A DNA stretch of 64,000 nt from contig NC_088201.1 of NCBI RefSeq assembly GCF_037126465.1, forward strand, positions 126,418,665-126,482,664, read 5' to 3'. Below the pieces are notes generated by a model. That model searched no databases and was not told where the DNA came from. It saw only the letters and a program-made list of their open reading frames with translations. This DNA comes from Ornithodoros turicata (taxonomy: Eukaryota; Arthropoda; Arachnida; Ixodida; Argasidae). Below are positions 1 to 11,895 of this stretch, piece by piece (positions within the stretch are counted from its first letter, which is position 1; every line of letters begins with the position of its first letter). The position numbers were made by a program, and so were the translations under genes.

Positions 1-344
1 CTATGGATCACGGGAGGTTCAGTGGGGCCGCGGATCGCCAAGCGGGCCGGGACCAAGGGTATGTCCTCATGCAGTGTGTTTGAATCTGCGAGTGCTGAAG
101 TCCGAGACTGCTGTTCCCGTTGAAGGCAATCTTGAAGGTTTCTGCAAGTTTGGCGCAAGAGTACCCGATCTTGAGTACTGAAGTCGTGCGAGTCGTCCTA
201 CTTATGCTAATTTGTATGTCTATAAAAACAACGTACATGTCACATACCGGCTGACACGACTGTAATGTCAAAAAATAACAAGTACCAATGTTGCGCATGT
301 TTGCTTTTGTTGCACGGAAATCTGACGAGTCGAAGTAGAAACCG
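1..344. other. Flank left of the first TTAA transposon
   Basis: I see no gene, RNA or repeat boundary here. The open frames are short and lack recognisable motifs. The stretch ends at the TTAA (345-348) that is the target duplication of the element to the right. Confidence 0.4.
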
Positions 345-548
345 TTAAAGGGACTATGAAATGATTTTTTTCTCGCTTTCATCAGAAAGAAAACATTTTT
401 CGGAGTCTAGAACCAAAATTTTACCTTCGTCGTGCGAGCAGTATTCTCGGGAGCGAATTTAAACGAAGCGGTGAGGGGAGTACTGCTGGCGCCGCGCTCT
501 GGCAAGCTGCCGCGCGGAAACACAGCGAGCAACTTGGCAGGACCACGG

Positions 549-581
549 TAAAGTGTACTAGAATAGGGGTAGTGTGCTCAC
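549..581 (+). repeat. Left terminal inverted repeat of the P-like element
   Basis: It starts TAAAGTGTACTAGAATA and ends GTGTGCTCAC. It pairs with 4914-4948 with a 2-base indel, and accacgg lies just outside. Confidence 0.85.
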
Positions 582-837
582 TTAACGAAGGCGCCTACGG
601 GGAGCAGTGACGCCGCGGAGGTCGACAGCGTCTAGTTCGAAACTGCCCCGCAGGGTGTCGCGCGCGTAGTGTTAACGGTAGAGTCGTAGAGTTTTCGTGA
701 AGGCGCAATGGGATGAACGCGTGGATGTACAGGACGACGTCAACAACGTAGTTTGAAGTCTTCGTTAGTGCTGTCTTCATTCCGCGTTCCCTGGTGGGTC
801 CGTCCAGTGTGTATTGCGATCGTGTTGAACCAACAAG

Positions 838-3800
838 ATGCCGGGTCGGCAGAATCACTGCTACGCCCCTGGCTGCAGAACGGGGTATGTGCATAACAAA
901 AACGGCCCGAAGGTAGCTCCTTTCAGTGTTCCAAAAGATAGCATATTGAGAGAGCAGTGGGAAAGGAACCTCCGCCGGTCGGACAAAAGACTCGACGACA
1001 GATGCGTTGTGTGTGAGAGGCACTTCGAACCGCATTTCGTGCTCCGGCAATATGTCCACGTTGTATCCGGGGAAGAAGTTTGAATTCCCCGCGGGAAACC
1101 TGCACTGGCGCCCAACGCTATCCCAACGCTCTTGCCGGACCTGCCGGCCTACCTGTCGAAAAAAACGCCGCGTGCAAGAGCGCCGAGGAAGAGGAAGACA
1201 CCTTGCGAGGTTGGAGCGCCACCGAAGAAGAAAGTGCGTGATGACACCCATGGGTCCGATGACAGTATTGTGTCTACTAGAAACGAAACTAGCATCATCT
1301 CGGAACCACTCGCAGTACCGGAGCTGTCAGAATTCTCTACACGATTCAGTGCATGCATCACAACTGGGGAGACTGCATCTCGGCCACCCACATGCGCCAC
1401 ATATGATCAAGACTACAGTGGAAGCCTACAGATGCCATCAAAATTTTGGTCCAAGCACGTCTTTCCAGGCCAAGATAACTCAGTGTTTTACTGTACGTCA
1501 ATACTGAGTTCACAAATGGAGGTCACGTCAGAGAAGGTTGTAATATTTGTTCATGGTGCTGGAGTTCTGTGCTGTAAAGTGTACGTGAGGGGCGTCTTGC
1601 TTGAAGAGAAGTTTGTATCCTCTCGTACAGAAGCAGAGAACGTCTTGGAGCAAGTCAACACCCTTCACCTCTGTTGCGGCGCTCTGCGGACTCAGGATTA
1701 TGCTGACCAATATTTCACTGCGTCCCTGAAGAACCATGCTGTCACCCGCAATGGAGTCTACCACAGCAGCAATTGTCTCACAACTGTGTCTACAACAGGT
1801 ATGTGCATTTCCGCCTACCATACAGATGCATTTGTTTATGAGTGCTTTCATTACCTGAGCCATTCTCAATATTTTTTTTTCGTTTCTCAGGTGGCCAATG
1901 CGTCTCCTGTAAATATTTTCGACGTACACTGCTTACACGGCGAGCCAGGGTTGAACGAAAGGACCTCAAATCGACACGTTCAGTGGTGCAGAAATACAAG
2001 ACTCTGACACAGAAGAACAGGCGTCTTACAACACGCCTGAATCGTGTTCATGAAGATATGGCAAGGCTGCAGGAGTACTCTGGTCGACAAAAGGAATAAG
2101 CCCTGCAGGAAAAAATTGCAAGCTTACCAGCTCGACAACAAGAGGCTGTGAAGCAGTGCTTTCAGGCTGCAAAGGTGAAGCCAAATGGAAACCGTTACAC
2201 GAAGAGGTGGGTACTGGAGTGCATTTTAATGAAAATGAAAAGTCCGCAGTTGTATGAGCACATCCGGAAGAACAACATCCTCTGCTTACCAAGCAAATCA
2301 ACTCTGAAGCGTTATCTAGCCTCATATCGTTCGTCATTTGGATTCAATATGAAAGTGCTGCACCAACTGAAGTTGAAGACAGCTGAAATAGATCCATATA
2401 AAAGACATGGTGGACTGCTCATCGATGAACTTAAGCTTTCAGAGCACTTGTCTGTGAAGCAGACTGGGATCATAGAGGGGTTTGTAGACCTTGGGTCATT
2501 TACTGCCCCTGAACACCGCCGCATTCCGTCAGATCATGGAATGGTGATCCTATTTGTGCCGTTTGTGGGCAGTTGGAGTCAAATACTTGGCTCTTTTGCT
2601 ACAAGTGGAAACATGAATGGTGAGACCCTTGCAGAAGTGATCACTGAAGCCACTATCCTAGCTGAAAATAGCGGACTTTTTGTTGATTTTGTCACCTGCG
2701 ATGGAGCAAGTTGGAATCGAAAGATGTGGAAAATAATGGGAGTACAGGGAAGTGCATCCCTCATCAAGTGCAATGTGCAGCATCCTGTTGACCCATCTCG
2801 TAGCCTGTTCTTTCTGTCAGACTTTCCTCATCTCATAAAGTGTCTCCGGAACTGCCTACTCAAGACCGGATTCAGCACACCAGATGGTCATGTAAGTCCT
2901 GTTTTACCAATAGGTTCACATCTGCACAAAAGATAGAGCAGAGGTAGGTGGATTGTGCTATGTTACAAAATACAATATCCACTTTACAGGTTACTATCAC
3001 ACATGCCAAGGAAGCTTTCAAGATCGACTCTTGCAATGTGACTCTTAAGGCTATGCCTGGTATTACAAGCAGCCATTTGCAGCCCAATAATTTTGAGAAA
3101 ATGAGGGTCAGCTATGCTTTCCAGCTGCTCGGTCCAAAAGTTCTCCAGGCACTCAACCTCTACAAGCCAGAACTAGAGACGACATGGGGAAGCATTCTGG
3201 GAACGCAAGTCTTTCTCAAGTAAGACTTAAATCCTAAAGAGAGGGTCACTCATACGGATTGCGTGGTTTTCACCTTTCCAGCTGTGATGCCCTATTCACC
3301 CGTTTTTATTTTTCATCTTTCAGGAGAATTCAAGAGCTCATCGCAGCTATGACATCACGATTTCCCAAGGACGCTCTCAAGCCCAACTCGCCAAAGCACA
3401 GAGTGCTTAAAGAATTCCTTTACTTTTTGAATGAGTGGGAAAATCACAGCCAGTGCACAGGAGGGTTCTTAAGTGACTCCACAGCAACTGGTCTTCGTGT
3501 TACGATTCTCAGTACTTTACAGTTGTTGACATACCTGACAGAAAAAGTGAAGTTTAAGTACCTAATGACCTCAAAGCTCAGCCAAGATCCCCTCGAAAAC
3601 TTATTTGGAATCATAAGACAGTCCTCAGGAAGCAGTCACCATCCCACACCAACCCAATTTCTGATACTTGTGAACTGCCTTTCTTTCTATGGGCTGGTTA
3701 AGTGCATCTCACAGGAAAACTGTGAGTCAAGCACACTTTCATCTCTGTTAGACATAGATGAGATGGATACGGCTAAACCAACCTCGAAGATACTTCTGAT

Positions 3801-4322
3801 GAAAGGCGGAAGCGATGAACTTGCAGAGCCTCCAGAAGAGCTGCGTGCTCCACATCATGACCATGACCAACACATCGTCAAGAGTGATCGTCGCCTCATA
3901 TATTACATTGCTGGGTACGTCGCACGAAAGTGTGTACTGAAGGCGAATTGTGAAGTTTGTACGTCTGCCCTCACAATGCAGAACCCTGGTGACAGCCTTG
4001 AGCTGGCAAGACACACAAGGTACTGTGACAAAGGAGGCCTTCTGTACCCATCTTCTCAGCTCTACGACTTCGTGCACAGGCTTGAATATCTCTTCACTGA
4101 GTGCTTTAGTTGCAACGAACTACATTCGGAAAGTGTTATTGACGTGCTGCAAGTAAGGGCCAGATTACACAAGCATGTAGGGTGTCACGACCATGCAGAG
4201 ACTATCTGAAGACATAATCAATTTTTATGTTGTTGTGAGACTACATTTCTTTGTGAAAGGTGTGAAATCTGTCAAGTTGAGCAAACGAGAGCGGGCAAAG
4301 CACTTGAAACTAAGTCGTATGT
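838..4322 (+). pseudogene. THAP9-like P-element transposase, four exons, disrupted
   Basis: Family role: THAP-domain DNA binding plus an RNase-H-like cut-and-paste transposase. Exons inferred from splice sites are 838-1798, 1891-2891, 2990-3219 and 3324 to the end; all introns are GT..AG and the phases join. The THAP domain is in about residues 1-80 (CYAPGC near the start, DRCVVCERHF for the CX2H pair). A basic stretch follows, then a coiled coil after intron 1 (KNRRLTTRLNRVHEDMARL). The catalytic region contains DPYKRHGGLLIDE, VTCDGASWNRKMW, FFLSDFPHLIKCLRN and later SQDPLENLFGIIRQSSG, all conserved in the second copy at 8-13 kb. Three lesions: TGA at 1081-1083, TAA at 2097-2099, both in frame, and a one-base shift near 4200 after which homology continues to about 4322. 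AATAAA lies at about 4331. Few lesions for its length imply recent inactivation. Confidence 0.85.
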
Positions 4323-4913
4323 GAAGTCCAATAAAAGATTCAGTACGTTGCTGCCAGGTGTGAGCATCTGTTTTGCACAGTGCACGATTTCGCAGGGACA
4401 TCATTGCATGTGATATATGTAAACTAGGATGATGCGCATGGCACTTGTGTGGCCCCCCTCAGGCAAAATCGGATACGCGCTTCTGCTGGGATTCACGATG
4501 TTTCCGAGATGTGGCAGACAAAAGGCCAATGCTCCCTAGGTCAATTAAATGATGAATTGAACAACAAAGGAGGGAGGGATCACAGCCCCTGGATACGCTC
4601 GTGATCATGCTCGCGAATACTAGCTGTATGTCGCGAGCGGAACCCGCACTCGCCGCTCCGTTTCACTTTCCGGTATTCTTTCCATTCACTGTAGAATTTT
4701 CGTTGGTGCATCCCTAGTAGAAGTAATTATAGAGACCAAACACAACAAAACGGTCCACTGAGCTGCATAATGCCGCTCCGCAACAATATTTATACTTTGT
4801 TTTGACAGAACGGGCAGCATACAGCGGCGGCTCCGTTTCCCGTGAATGCGTACGCAGCGCCACTAGATTTCCTCCTCTCCACGCGACATGAGCAGCTTCA
4901 GGAGCCGGCGCCT

Positions 4914-4948
4914 GTGAGCACACTACCCCTATATTCTAGTACACTTTA
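4914..4948 (-). repeat. Right terminal inverted repeat of the P-like element
   Basis: On the minus strand it begins TAAAGTGTACTAGAATATA. The target duplication accacgg follows at 4949-4955. Confidence 0.85.
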
Positions 4949-5123
4949 ACCACGGCCCGGTCCACGACATGTCATCGTGACGTGTCGCGGTCCCGCCAGG
5001 AGCATGCGCCGTAGGATCCCGCGTATGCGTTCATCGGGAGTGGAAATCTCCATGACGCCAGCTTCCGGGCGATCGTCGCAGCGTCGCAGTATATCGCAGT
5101 CGCATCTCGTGGTTTCCGCCGAC

Positions 5124-5465
5124 ATGCCGAGACGATGTTGGATGGTTGGTTGTCGTAATTCACGTCAATATTGCATCCAATGTCATATGGCATCCAATGT
5201 CATATGCTTCCGGCCGGCCCAGTGACGCGACGGACAGCTTTTGATGCCACGAAGCAATCGGACCGCCGGAATGGAAAGATGGCGCGGTGCCATCGACTGC
5301 TCGTGTTTGTAGCGAACATTTTCATGATTGCGATTACGAATGGGACGCTGAATCTCTTCAACGTACTGGATAACGAGCTCAGTGTCTTTTGAATCAAGGT
5401 GTAGCACCATCACAATACCTGTCCTCACCGGGGAAAGAACATCCGCCTCAACGGCGCAGAAGTGT
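5124..5465 (+). pseudogene. THAP-domain protein remnant
   Basis: An ATG at 5124 opens MPRRCWMVGCRNSR, the CX4C start of a THAP zinc finger. The second half appears in another frame as ARVCSEHFHDCDYEWD, giving the CX2H pair, followed by a GVAPSQYL block that resembles the AVPxIF box of THAP proteins. A 17 bp tandem duplication (gcatccaatgtcatatg, about 5172-5205) breaks the frame between the halves, and a TAA follows the second half. It lies outside the P element but inside the outer TTAA element. Possible short downstream exons bounded by AG and GT sit near 5805 and 6187. It could be a host THAP gene fragment or another transposon's DNA-binding domain. Confidence 0.5.
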
Positions 5466-8129
5466 GAGTACTTTTCGTTATTGGGGCTAACAAAGATCTC
5501 TCAGTCCGTGTGGTCCAAATGCTATCACATATTTCAGGAATGCATAAATAGGTTAATTCTCATTTGCATGACTTGGAGTCTTGCGGCCGATTACGGCACA
5601 GAAGAGGGAGAGAGAGTAAAACAAAGACAAAATACAAGTTACCGAATCTAGTCAGTAAATTCGGGTGGTACACTGTTGATAAAAATAGACTTCGTTCAGC
5701 ATGATCTTAGAAACCATACTTTAACAGAATATTTATGTAATATATTGAACATATTTATCCGTTCTTTTCTCTTCGCTCATCTGCTTTCGTGTTCATGTTT
5801 ACAGGTAACTTCCTCAGCGGAGCCTGAAACCCCCGAGGTGAGACAGCATGATCACTGCAACCCACTATTCAGAGCAGACCAATGTTCTACAGACTCCTTC
5901 CAGATTCCTCTTTGCAGCATTGTCTTGCTTACCATTCGGGCCCTCTGTGTTGTTGACAAGTTCGTTTTTTATTATTTGATTTCAGTTTGCTTCCGCATGT
6001 GCACAAATATGATATTGAGGGGGACATTTTCTTGTTTACACCTGAATAAGCTAGGATGCTTTTAAGAGGTGCACACGTTTGTTCCTTATCTTATAATCAT
6101 TACTCAGGTGGATTACTACATCCATTTACATTCACCCGAACTGGAGTTGCATACTGTGTTATTCATTTTCTTCTCTCAAACCAGGGCGACCCATGTGTAT
6201 GGCAGCTGAAGTCTTCCACCAGGGTAACATGCCAGAAAAGCTACGGCAAGTGCTCTGCAGTTCACCTCTAAAATAAATAAACCTAAGTTTGATGCACTAT
6301 GTCCTCAGGAAATTTTGTTCCTGCTACAACACTGCACTTTGTTTTACATTACCAAAAATAACCTTACCAGCCATTACCATACCAGTGGTGCTCTGCTGTG
6401 TTCAACCAGTTCAACTTGCTCTGGGCATCCTACAAAGCCTGTGCAGCTACTTTAGCCCTTATTTGCTGGTAACATTGGTGCCAATACAGCTGTGTGACAG
6501 TGTAAAAAAGAATACATCCTGTGTTTGCATATGCATAAAAATTATGCATGTGTAGCATATAATGTGTATAAGTAGCTGTTACAGTTATTAGGTATTATGT
6601 ATATTAGTTATGGTAGTATTTGAACTAAATGTGGCTGATGTGGTCTAAATGTGGTCCATCCTTGACACATATGCAAGTGGGTCCACATCCTCGGTGGAGC
6701 CTGCACAGCTGAGGGCTCTGTCCAGGTGACAAATTGAACAGTTCTTTTACTAAGAAGGCAGATTTCTGCCAGAAGACCAAACAGCAGTTTATTTGAAATA
6801 GTACCAATTTCTTCTCGTTTTTTAATTAGGGCATGCTACTTGACTACTGGAGCTTTTTGCTTCTTTAAAGGTACCTGAACTAGTGACTTCAAGCCTATGT
6901 AACACATTAGCATAAGGTGGCAATGAAGCAGTCGAGCTGGTGTCGTTAGTTCGTGTCCCTCCACCTTGGGGTTATGGACGTATTCATAATGTTGGAAACC
7001 TGGTTGAACAATAAATTTGTTAAACAACAAACAGTTCTCGGAAATAAATACGATGTGCAGAATACTCTTACAGAATACGCTGCAGTTGAGTTTCTGTAGG
7101 CATGGCTGCTGTTAATGCTAACTGTTCAGATTTATGACGTGCTCAACATTGAATACCTCATAAAACACAAGTTCTTGCGTGAAACATATTCTTAGCCAAA
7201 CGACAAGTCATTTGACGGAAGGAAGCCCGTCCCGTCTGTAGAGCACGAAATGCAGAGTAAATCAGAATCGCTTGAAAGCGCGAAGCTGCTTGAATAGTAA
7301 TAGTAATAATAACGAAGAACACGAGTTGAAACACAGTACAACAAAACATTACACTGCCCAGTCTTGTACGGTAACTCGTGCAAACAAATCGAGCAACAAA
7401 GGGAGACAGCTTCCGAATATCGCAGTCACGCTCCACAACGCACTTGCTTTGTTGTCAGATTGCCAACACGTAAATATAACTGCAACTGACGTAAATATAA
7501 TTGCAACGCCAGGCATCCACCAGACACTTTCCATTTGTGACGACGATACAACCAATACAACGTTGCGGTGAATCCCTACATGCCACGTAGCTCGTCAGCA
7601 GAAACCTCGTAGCCACGGAGATGTTTGACTTCCTTGTTGTGAACGGCAGCCGAGCAGAAGACGATTACATTCGATGAAAAACTGCAGCTCACACGTCATA
7701 CCTGCCAGTGCATGTGCAGTAAACGATTCACACACAAGAAGCTGTTCATTATAGCGTATTATCCGAACGTCAGAACGCCTGCGACCAAGACAAACGTAAT
7801 GCTTTTCCCCTCAGACGCGACCAGAAACCTTAACCTTCTATATGCGACTGGCTAGAGCCAGCGGCAGCGGGCTCAGCGCTCAGCTGCCTATGGTGAGCAT
7901 TACTTGCCATTGTGCAACACCGGTGACGTAACGCGGGTCGGAAAAGGGTCCGTACAGTTGCTCAATATACAGGAGTATACGCGCGGGATAGGGGGAATGC
8001 GGAAGAGACACTCACAGGGTGGAGCGATTTCGCGCGGAAAAATTTCTGGCATATTAGTTTCTCGGCGGGAAAAAGAGTTTTCAGCAAAAAAAAAAAAAAA
8101 GTGGGGTTTCGGGAAATTTTATAGTCCCT
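5466..8129. other. Interior of the outer TTAA element, no clear gene
   Basis: I see no complete gene. There are two possible mini-exons (about 5805-5838 and 6187-6222), AATAAA at about 6276, a run of 15 A at 8087-8101, and the right terminus of the element. None of the open frames has a recognisable domain. Confidence 0.35.
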
Positions 8130-9161
8130 TTAAGGCATGGGCATGGTGAGCATAGTAGGGGGGGGGGGATCGCGACGACATTTCTCTTTTTTGTTTTGGA
8201 TGGATCCCACTGCAGCAAAGTCTGAGAGCCACTGCACTATAGACTTGTTGCCCGTGAAATAAAGAACGTCAGTGACTATCTCTTGCTTTATATGCAGGAA
8301 ACTCTGGGACGACCTGTGGGATATTTGGGACGACCTGTGTAGCTTGCAGGTATACGCACAAGATGATCCGTCAGTGTGTTCACCGATCGCGGGTTACAAC
8401 ACGGAAGGGAACCAGCCGCCAGGAAAGGTTGCGGGCTAAACAGCGCACATTAAAGCATCAGGCCCAGAAAATAGACCGCCTGAAAGACTCTCTCGAGGCG
8501 ATGCGAAGAGAAAACGGAAGGACAGACGATGCGGTTCTCGGGGAGCAGGTATGAACAAAGTTACACGGAATGCGTCAAATACCGGGACAATAAAGTGATT
8601 TGCCATACATCTTTCTTCCAACAGATCAAAATGCTGAGCCGCAAGCAGCAAGAGGATGTTCGACATTGCTTCATTTCTGCCACGCGAAAGTCTAAAAAAA
8701 TATAGCCCGGAAAGGCTCCTCGAATGCACTGCCTGTACATGAAGGGCGCGCGGCTCTACAGACATCTCCGTCGCAGCAAAATCATGGTGCTCCCGAGCCG
8801 GTCGTGCTTGAAGAGCTACATCGGGGTGTGTATACTATTAATTATTCGAAAAAGGCACGGGGAGAGCAATTTTTACGGAATCTTTTGTCGCAGAACTTTA
8901 AAAGTAGCGTCGGATACAACGAGAACATCTTCAGCGCCATAAAGGCAAAGACGAGCACAATGGATGCCTACAAACGGCACGAAGGTCTGGTATTTGATGA
9001 AAGAAACTGTCAGACCATCTCTCCAGTGCAGCATGCGGTGAAATCCAGGGCTTCATAGATCTTGGTCCCTTCACACCGGATGACCCGCGCCACACGACTG
9101 CCGATCACGGGCTAGTCATCATGTTTCAGCCATTCGTGGGTGAATGGACGCAGATCCTGGG

Positions 9162-10286
9162 TACGGACCTCCACGCATGCCATTGTCTGTCGACGTTGTC
9201 AAGATTGTACTCGTTACCAAAAAAGAAAAAAAGAGAGAACTAAATGCCGTTTCTCGTTACCTGGTAGGAAAGTACCTGAATACGTTACTCCTTCCAATTA
9301 GGATAAAACATATCACGTTCCCATTAGTCAGAGGTAACGATTTAGTTTACTTAGTTTAGTGACTTTGGCAGTCCGAGAAGCCAACCTGCAAGATCGGCAC
9401 TTCGTTACCGTGCGGTTTTCCGTGGACACGATGATCCGCACATGATCTACGGCATACCATGCGCATAGGGTGTCAACAAGCAGTGTCCAAAATTAGTATC
9501 AGCTCATGGTATTGCTTCTCCAAAGCCCATTGAACGTCCGCAACACTCCACCAAATCGTCCCTGTTTATGCAAATTGGAAACGAAAAAGTAACGTGTAAC
9601 TTGCGGCAACTGGTTACCAACTTTTGCAACAAAATACGCTAGTTATTGATTTCTTAAAAGTAACTAAGTTGTTACTCTGTTACCGTAAAAAGTAAGCCGT
9701 TACCGGGTAAAGAGTTACCACAGTATACATGGTAAGAGGGGAGTTGTTACACAGGTCTTTAGGAAGAAGAAGGCACCGCAACTGACTTCTTTATTGCTTC
9801 TCATCCAGGTTACAAAGAAAAACGTGGCTTTACAAAATCATGAAAAATATTTACATCTGCTTCATTTGATTTTAATCAGCTAGAGACGGAACAGCATCGA
9901 TATTGGTGTCACAATGCTTCCTAATAAGCGCATTATTTTTCCGCTAGACGCAGCAACACGCACGTGCGTTTTTTATCTCTATAAGGGCGAAAACATCTAC
10001 GTTATTGTGTTTTGCCCACGAAGTCGAGTTAGCTAGAGATGGGTGTGTGATATTTTACTGACTGAAGTTTATTCGATGTTTTTAATGAAATGGCTCAGCC
10101 TTTTTCTGAACTCCTAAGTGACTTCATGTCCAACAAATTATTTGGCGGTAATGTGCTGTTAAGACATGCTGAATATTGATGACTTAAATAGACTTCAATG
10201 AAAATTTACTATTTCAGTTATGCAACCCAGATGCTCATTGAGTAACAACTATCAGTCACTGAACAGTGAACGGTTTCTTTCTCTCA
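9162..10286. other. Intron of the second P-type gene, with a GTTAC-rich repeat
   Basis: A GT after QILG and a pyrimidine-rich CTCTCAG before the next exon make this look like one intron of about 1.1 kb. Its first half is rich in GTTAC/GTAAC motifs (9215-9735), reminiscent of the hAT-type element at 22.9 kb, but I could not find matched ends. Confidence 0.35.
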
Positions 10287-10962
10287 GGGGTGTTCGCTTC
10301 TCGAGGGAACGTAAAGGCACCTTTGCTGGCGAAAATCTTTACGGAAGGTGTCATCTTATGTGAAGGAGCAGGACTCCTAGTTGACTACATGTGCTGCGAC
10401 GGCGCCTCCTGGAATCGCTCCATGTGGCACATGTTGCGCACTAGAGCCACCAACAAGAATCACTTCTGCTGCAAGACGGTCCACTCCGCAGGTTCCACAA
10501 GATTTCTGTACTTCCTATCGGACTTTCCCAACCTCGTCAAGTGTGTACGAAATTCATTCCAAAAGGCTGGCTTCAATACACACGAGGGAAACGTACGTAA
10601 CCGCCGATAATTATTCTGGTCCGTTTCCTGAAAATTTGTGTCATCATGTTTAGAATCCGCGGTGTACGACATGGCGTATGCCTTTTGCATCTGAACAGGT
10701 TCTATGGGAGCATGTCACAGCAGCCTGGAAGTGTGATGCGGGGAATTGCGCCCTTAAAGCTATGCCGAGAGTAACGCGTGCCCACATCTATCCAGGCCCC
10801 GTTGACAAGATTGACCCCGTTGACAAGCGCGTCAACTTGGCCATGCATATTTTCAGCGACGACGTCGTCCGAGGACTGCTCCTATATTCCGCCCAGGTGT
10901 AGTCACAGTGCGGCAACTGTAAGCCAACGGAGAATTTCGTCAGTCTCATGAAGTCGCTGATA

Positions 10963-11895
10963 TACGAGGGGCGTTCTAGTGAAACCCGGACGCTTCATTT
11001 TTCGCAAAAGTAAAATGAACTCAGAGGCGAGAAATTAGTTTTATATTTCAGCGTAATCTTCAGCTGCACTAATGCATTTGTCCCAGCGTTTCACGAGGGC
11101 TTGGATGCCAGCAGCGTAGAAATCCTTACCGGCGCGTAGCAGCCATGATCGGACCGTATTCTTGACCTCGTCGTCGCAGCTGAAGTGGCAGCCCCCAAAG
11201 AACGCCTTCAGTGGACCGAAGAGAATGAAATGGCTGGGAGCGAGGTCTGGACTGTAAGGGGGATGTGGCAGCAACTCCCAGCCAAGTTCCTGTAAGGTGC
11301 GTGTCGTGAGATGCGCGGTATGCGGGCGTGCATTGTCCTGTAGGAGGAGGACTCCTTTGGTGATGAGGCCCGGCTTTCCGAAACTGGAGGTGTTCATGAA
11401 TGATAGTGTTCAATGTTCCCACAGAAAGGTCCGTCTTTCGAGCCAGTTCGAGACATGTTATCCGTCGGTTCTTGAGGAGCGGGCGCTCCACAAGTTGGAT
11501 GTTCTCAGGAACTCTGACACTGGGCTCTGAGCCGTTCCGGCCGGGATCGTCCTGCACTGACATACGGCCGTCTCGCAACCGTTTGTATCACTCAAACGCT
11601 TTGCTGCGGCTAAGTGTATCGTGGCCATACTGAGCCTGAAGTCTTCTGTGAATTTTAGATGACATTACGCCTTCATTCACGAGAAACTTCATGACAATTC
11701 GCTGTTCGACGTGTGCGCTCACCTCGTTGCCGGCCATCTTGTCCAGCACGTGTCTTGTGTTTTGCACAAACTTTGGACCACCACGTAGTGAACGCGGAGG
11801 CCTGTCGCGTGTGAAAATGAAGAAAAAGAAGTAGCGCGAGCCATTTGTACACTCAGGAGACAGAAAGTCCCGGTTTGGCTTGAACACCCCTCGTA
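10963..11895 (-). mobile_element. Internally deleted mariner element
   Basis: The left end reads TACGAGGGGCGTTCTAGTG. The right end on the minus strand reads TACGAGGGGTGTTCAAGCC, and similarity continues to about 30 bp (AAACCCGGAC against AAACCGGGAC). Taking the outer TA on each side as the target duplication gives the usual Tc1/mariner pattern. At about 930 bp it is shorter than the usual 1.3 kb or so. It sits in an intron of the second P-type transposase gene. Confidence 0.85.
11041..11887 (-). pseudogene. Mariner transposase, deleted and frameshifted
   Basis: On the minus strand the N-terminal helix-turn-helix part (EQRIVMKFLVNEG, ITCLELARKTDLSVGTLNTI) occupies about 11743-11380 in two frames. 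It passes directly to the C-terminal catalytic part: LLLQDNARPHTAHL with the second aspartate, and PYSPDLAPSHFILFGPLK with the third, spaced as in DD34D mariners. The block with the first catalytic aspartate (the DETW region of the family) is missing, so no activity is possible. The stop is at 11041. Confidence 0.85.

Larger units (their letters stand above)
549..4948 (+). mobile_element. P-element-like DNA transposon with both ends
   Basis: Terminal inverted repeats lie at 549-581 and 4914-4948. Both read TAAAGTGTACTAGAATA from the outside in, then a TA present only in the right copy, then GGGGTAGTGTGCTCAC. The flanks carry a direct 7 bp duplication, accacgg (542-548 and 4949-4955), close to the 8 bp typical of P elements. 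Length is 4.4 kb. The only gene inside is a THAP9/P-type transposase on the same strand. Ends, duplication and gene agree, so this is a whole element, although its transposase is now broken. Confidence 0.85.
345..8133. mobile_element. TTAA-flanked DNA transposon (outer element, carries a P element)
   Basis: The left end reads TTAA then AGGGACTATGAAAT (349 on). The right end, read on the minus strand from 8129, is AGGGACTATAAAAT and is followed by TTAA (8130-8133). This gives a terminal inverted repeat of about 14 bp with one mismatch and a TTAA duplication, the signature of piggyBac-type elements. Two other elements here (39284-45634 and 56533-60867) begin with the same AGGGAC core, which supports a real family. 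No piggyBac transposase is visible inside, so it looks non-autonomous. The interior holds a P-like transposon (549-4948) and a THAP-domain remnant (5124-5465). The alternative is two separate short elements each contributing one end; the matched subterminal bases argue against that but do not exclude it. Confidence 0.6.

Noticed and set aside
595..1251. 218-codon open frame on the minus strand
   Set aside because: It is antisense to the THAP exon, has no recognisable domain, and the plus-strand homology is strong.
5805..6222. Two mini-exons downstream of the THAP remnant as a confident gene
   Set aside because: AG/GT borders exist but the pieces are only about 35 bp each and carry no recognisable motif.
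9215..9735. Second hAT-type element
   Set aside because: GTTAC/GTAAC motifs are dense, but I could not find matching ends or an 8 bp duplication.
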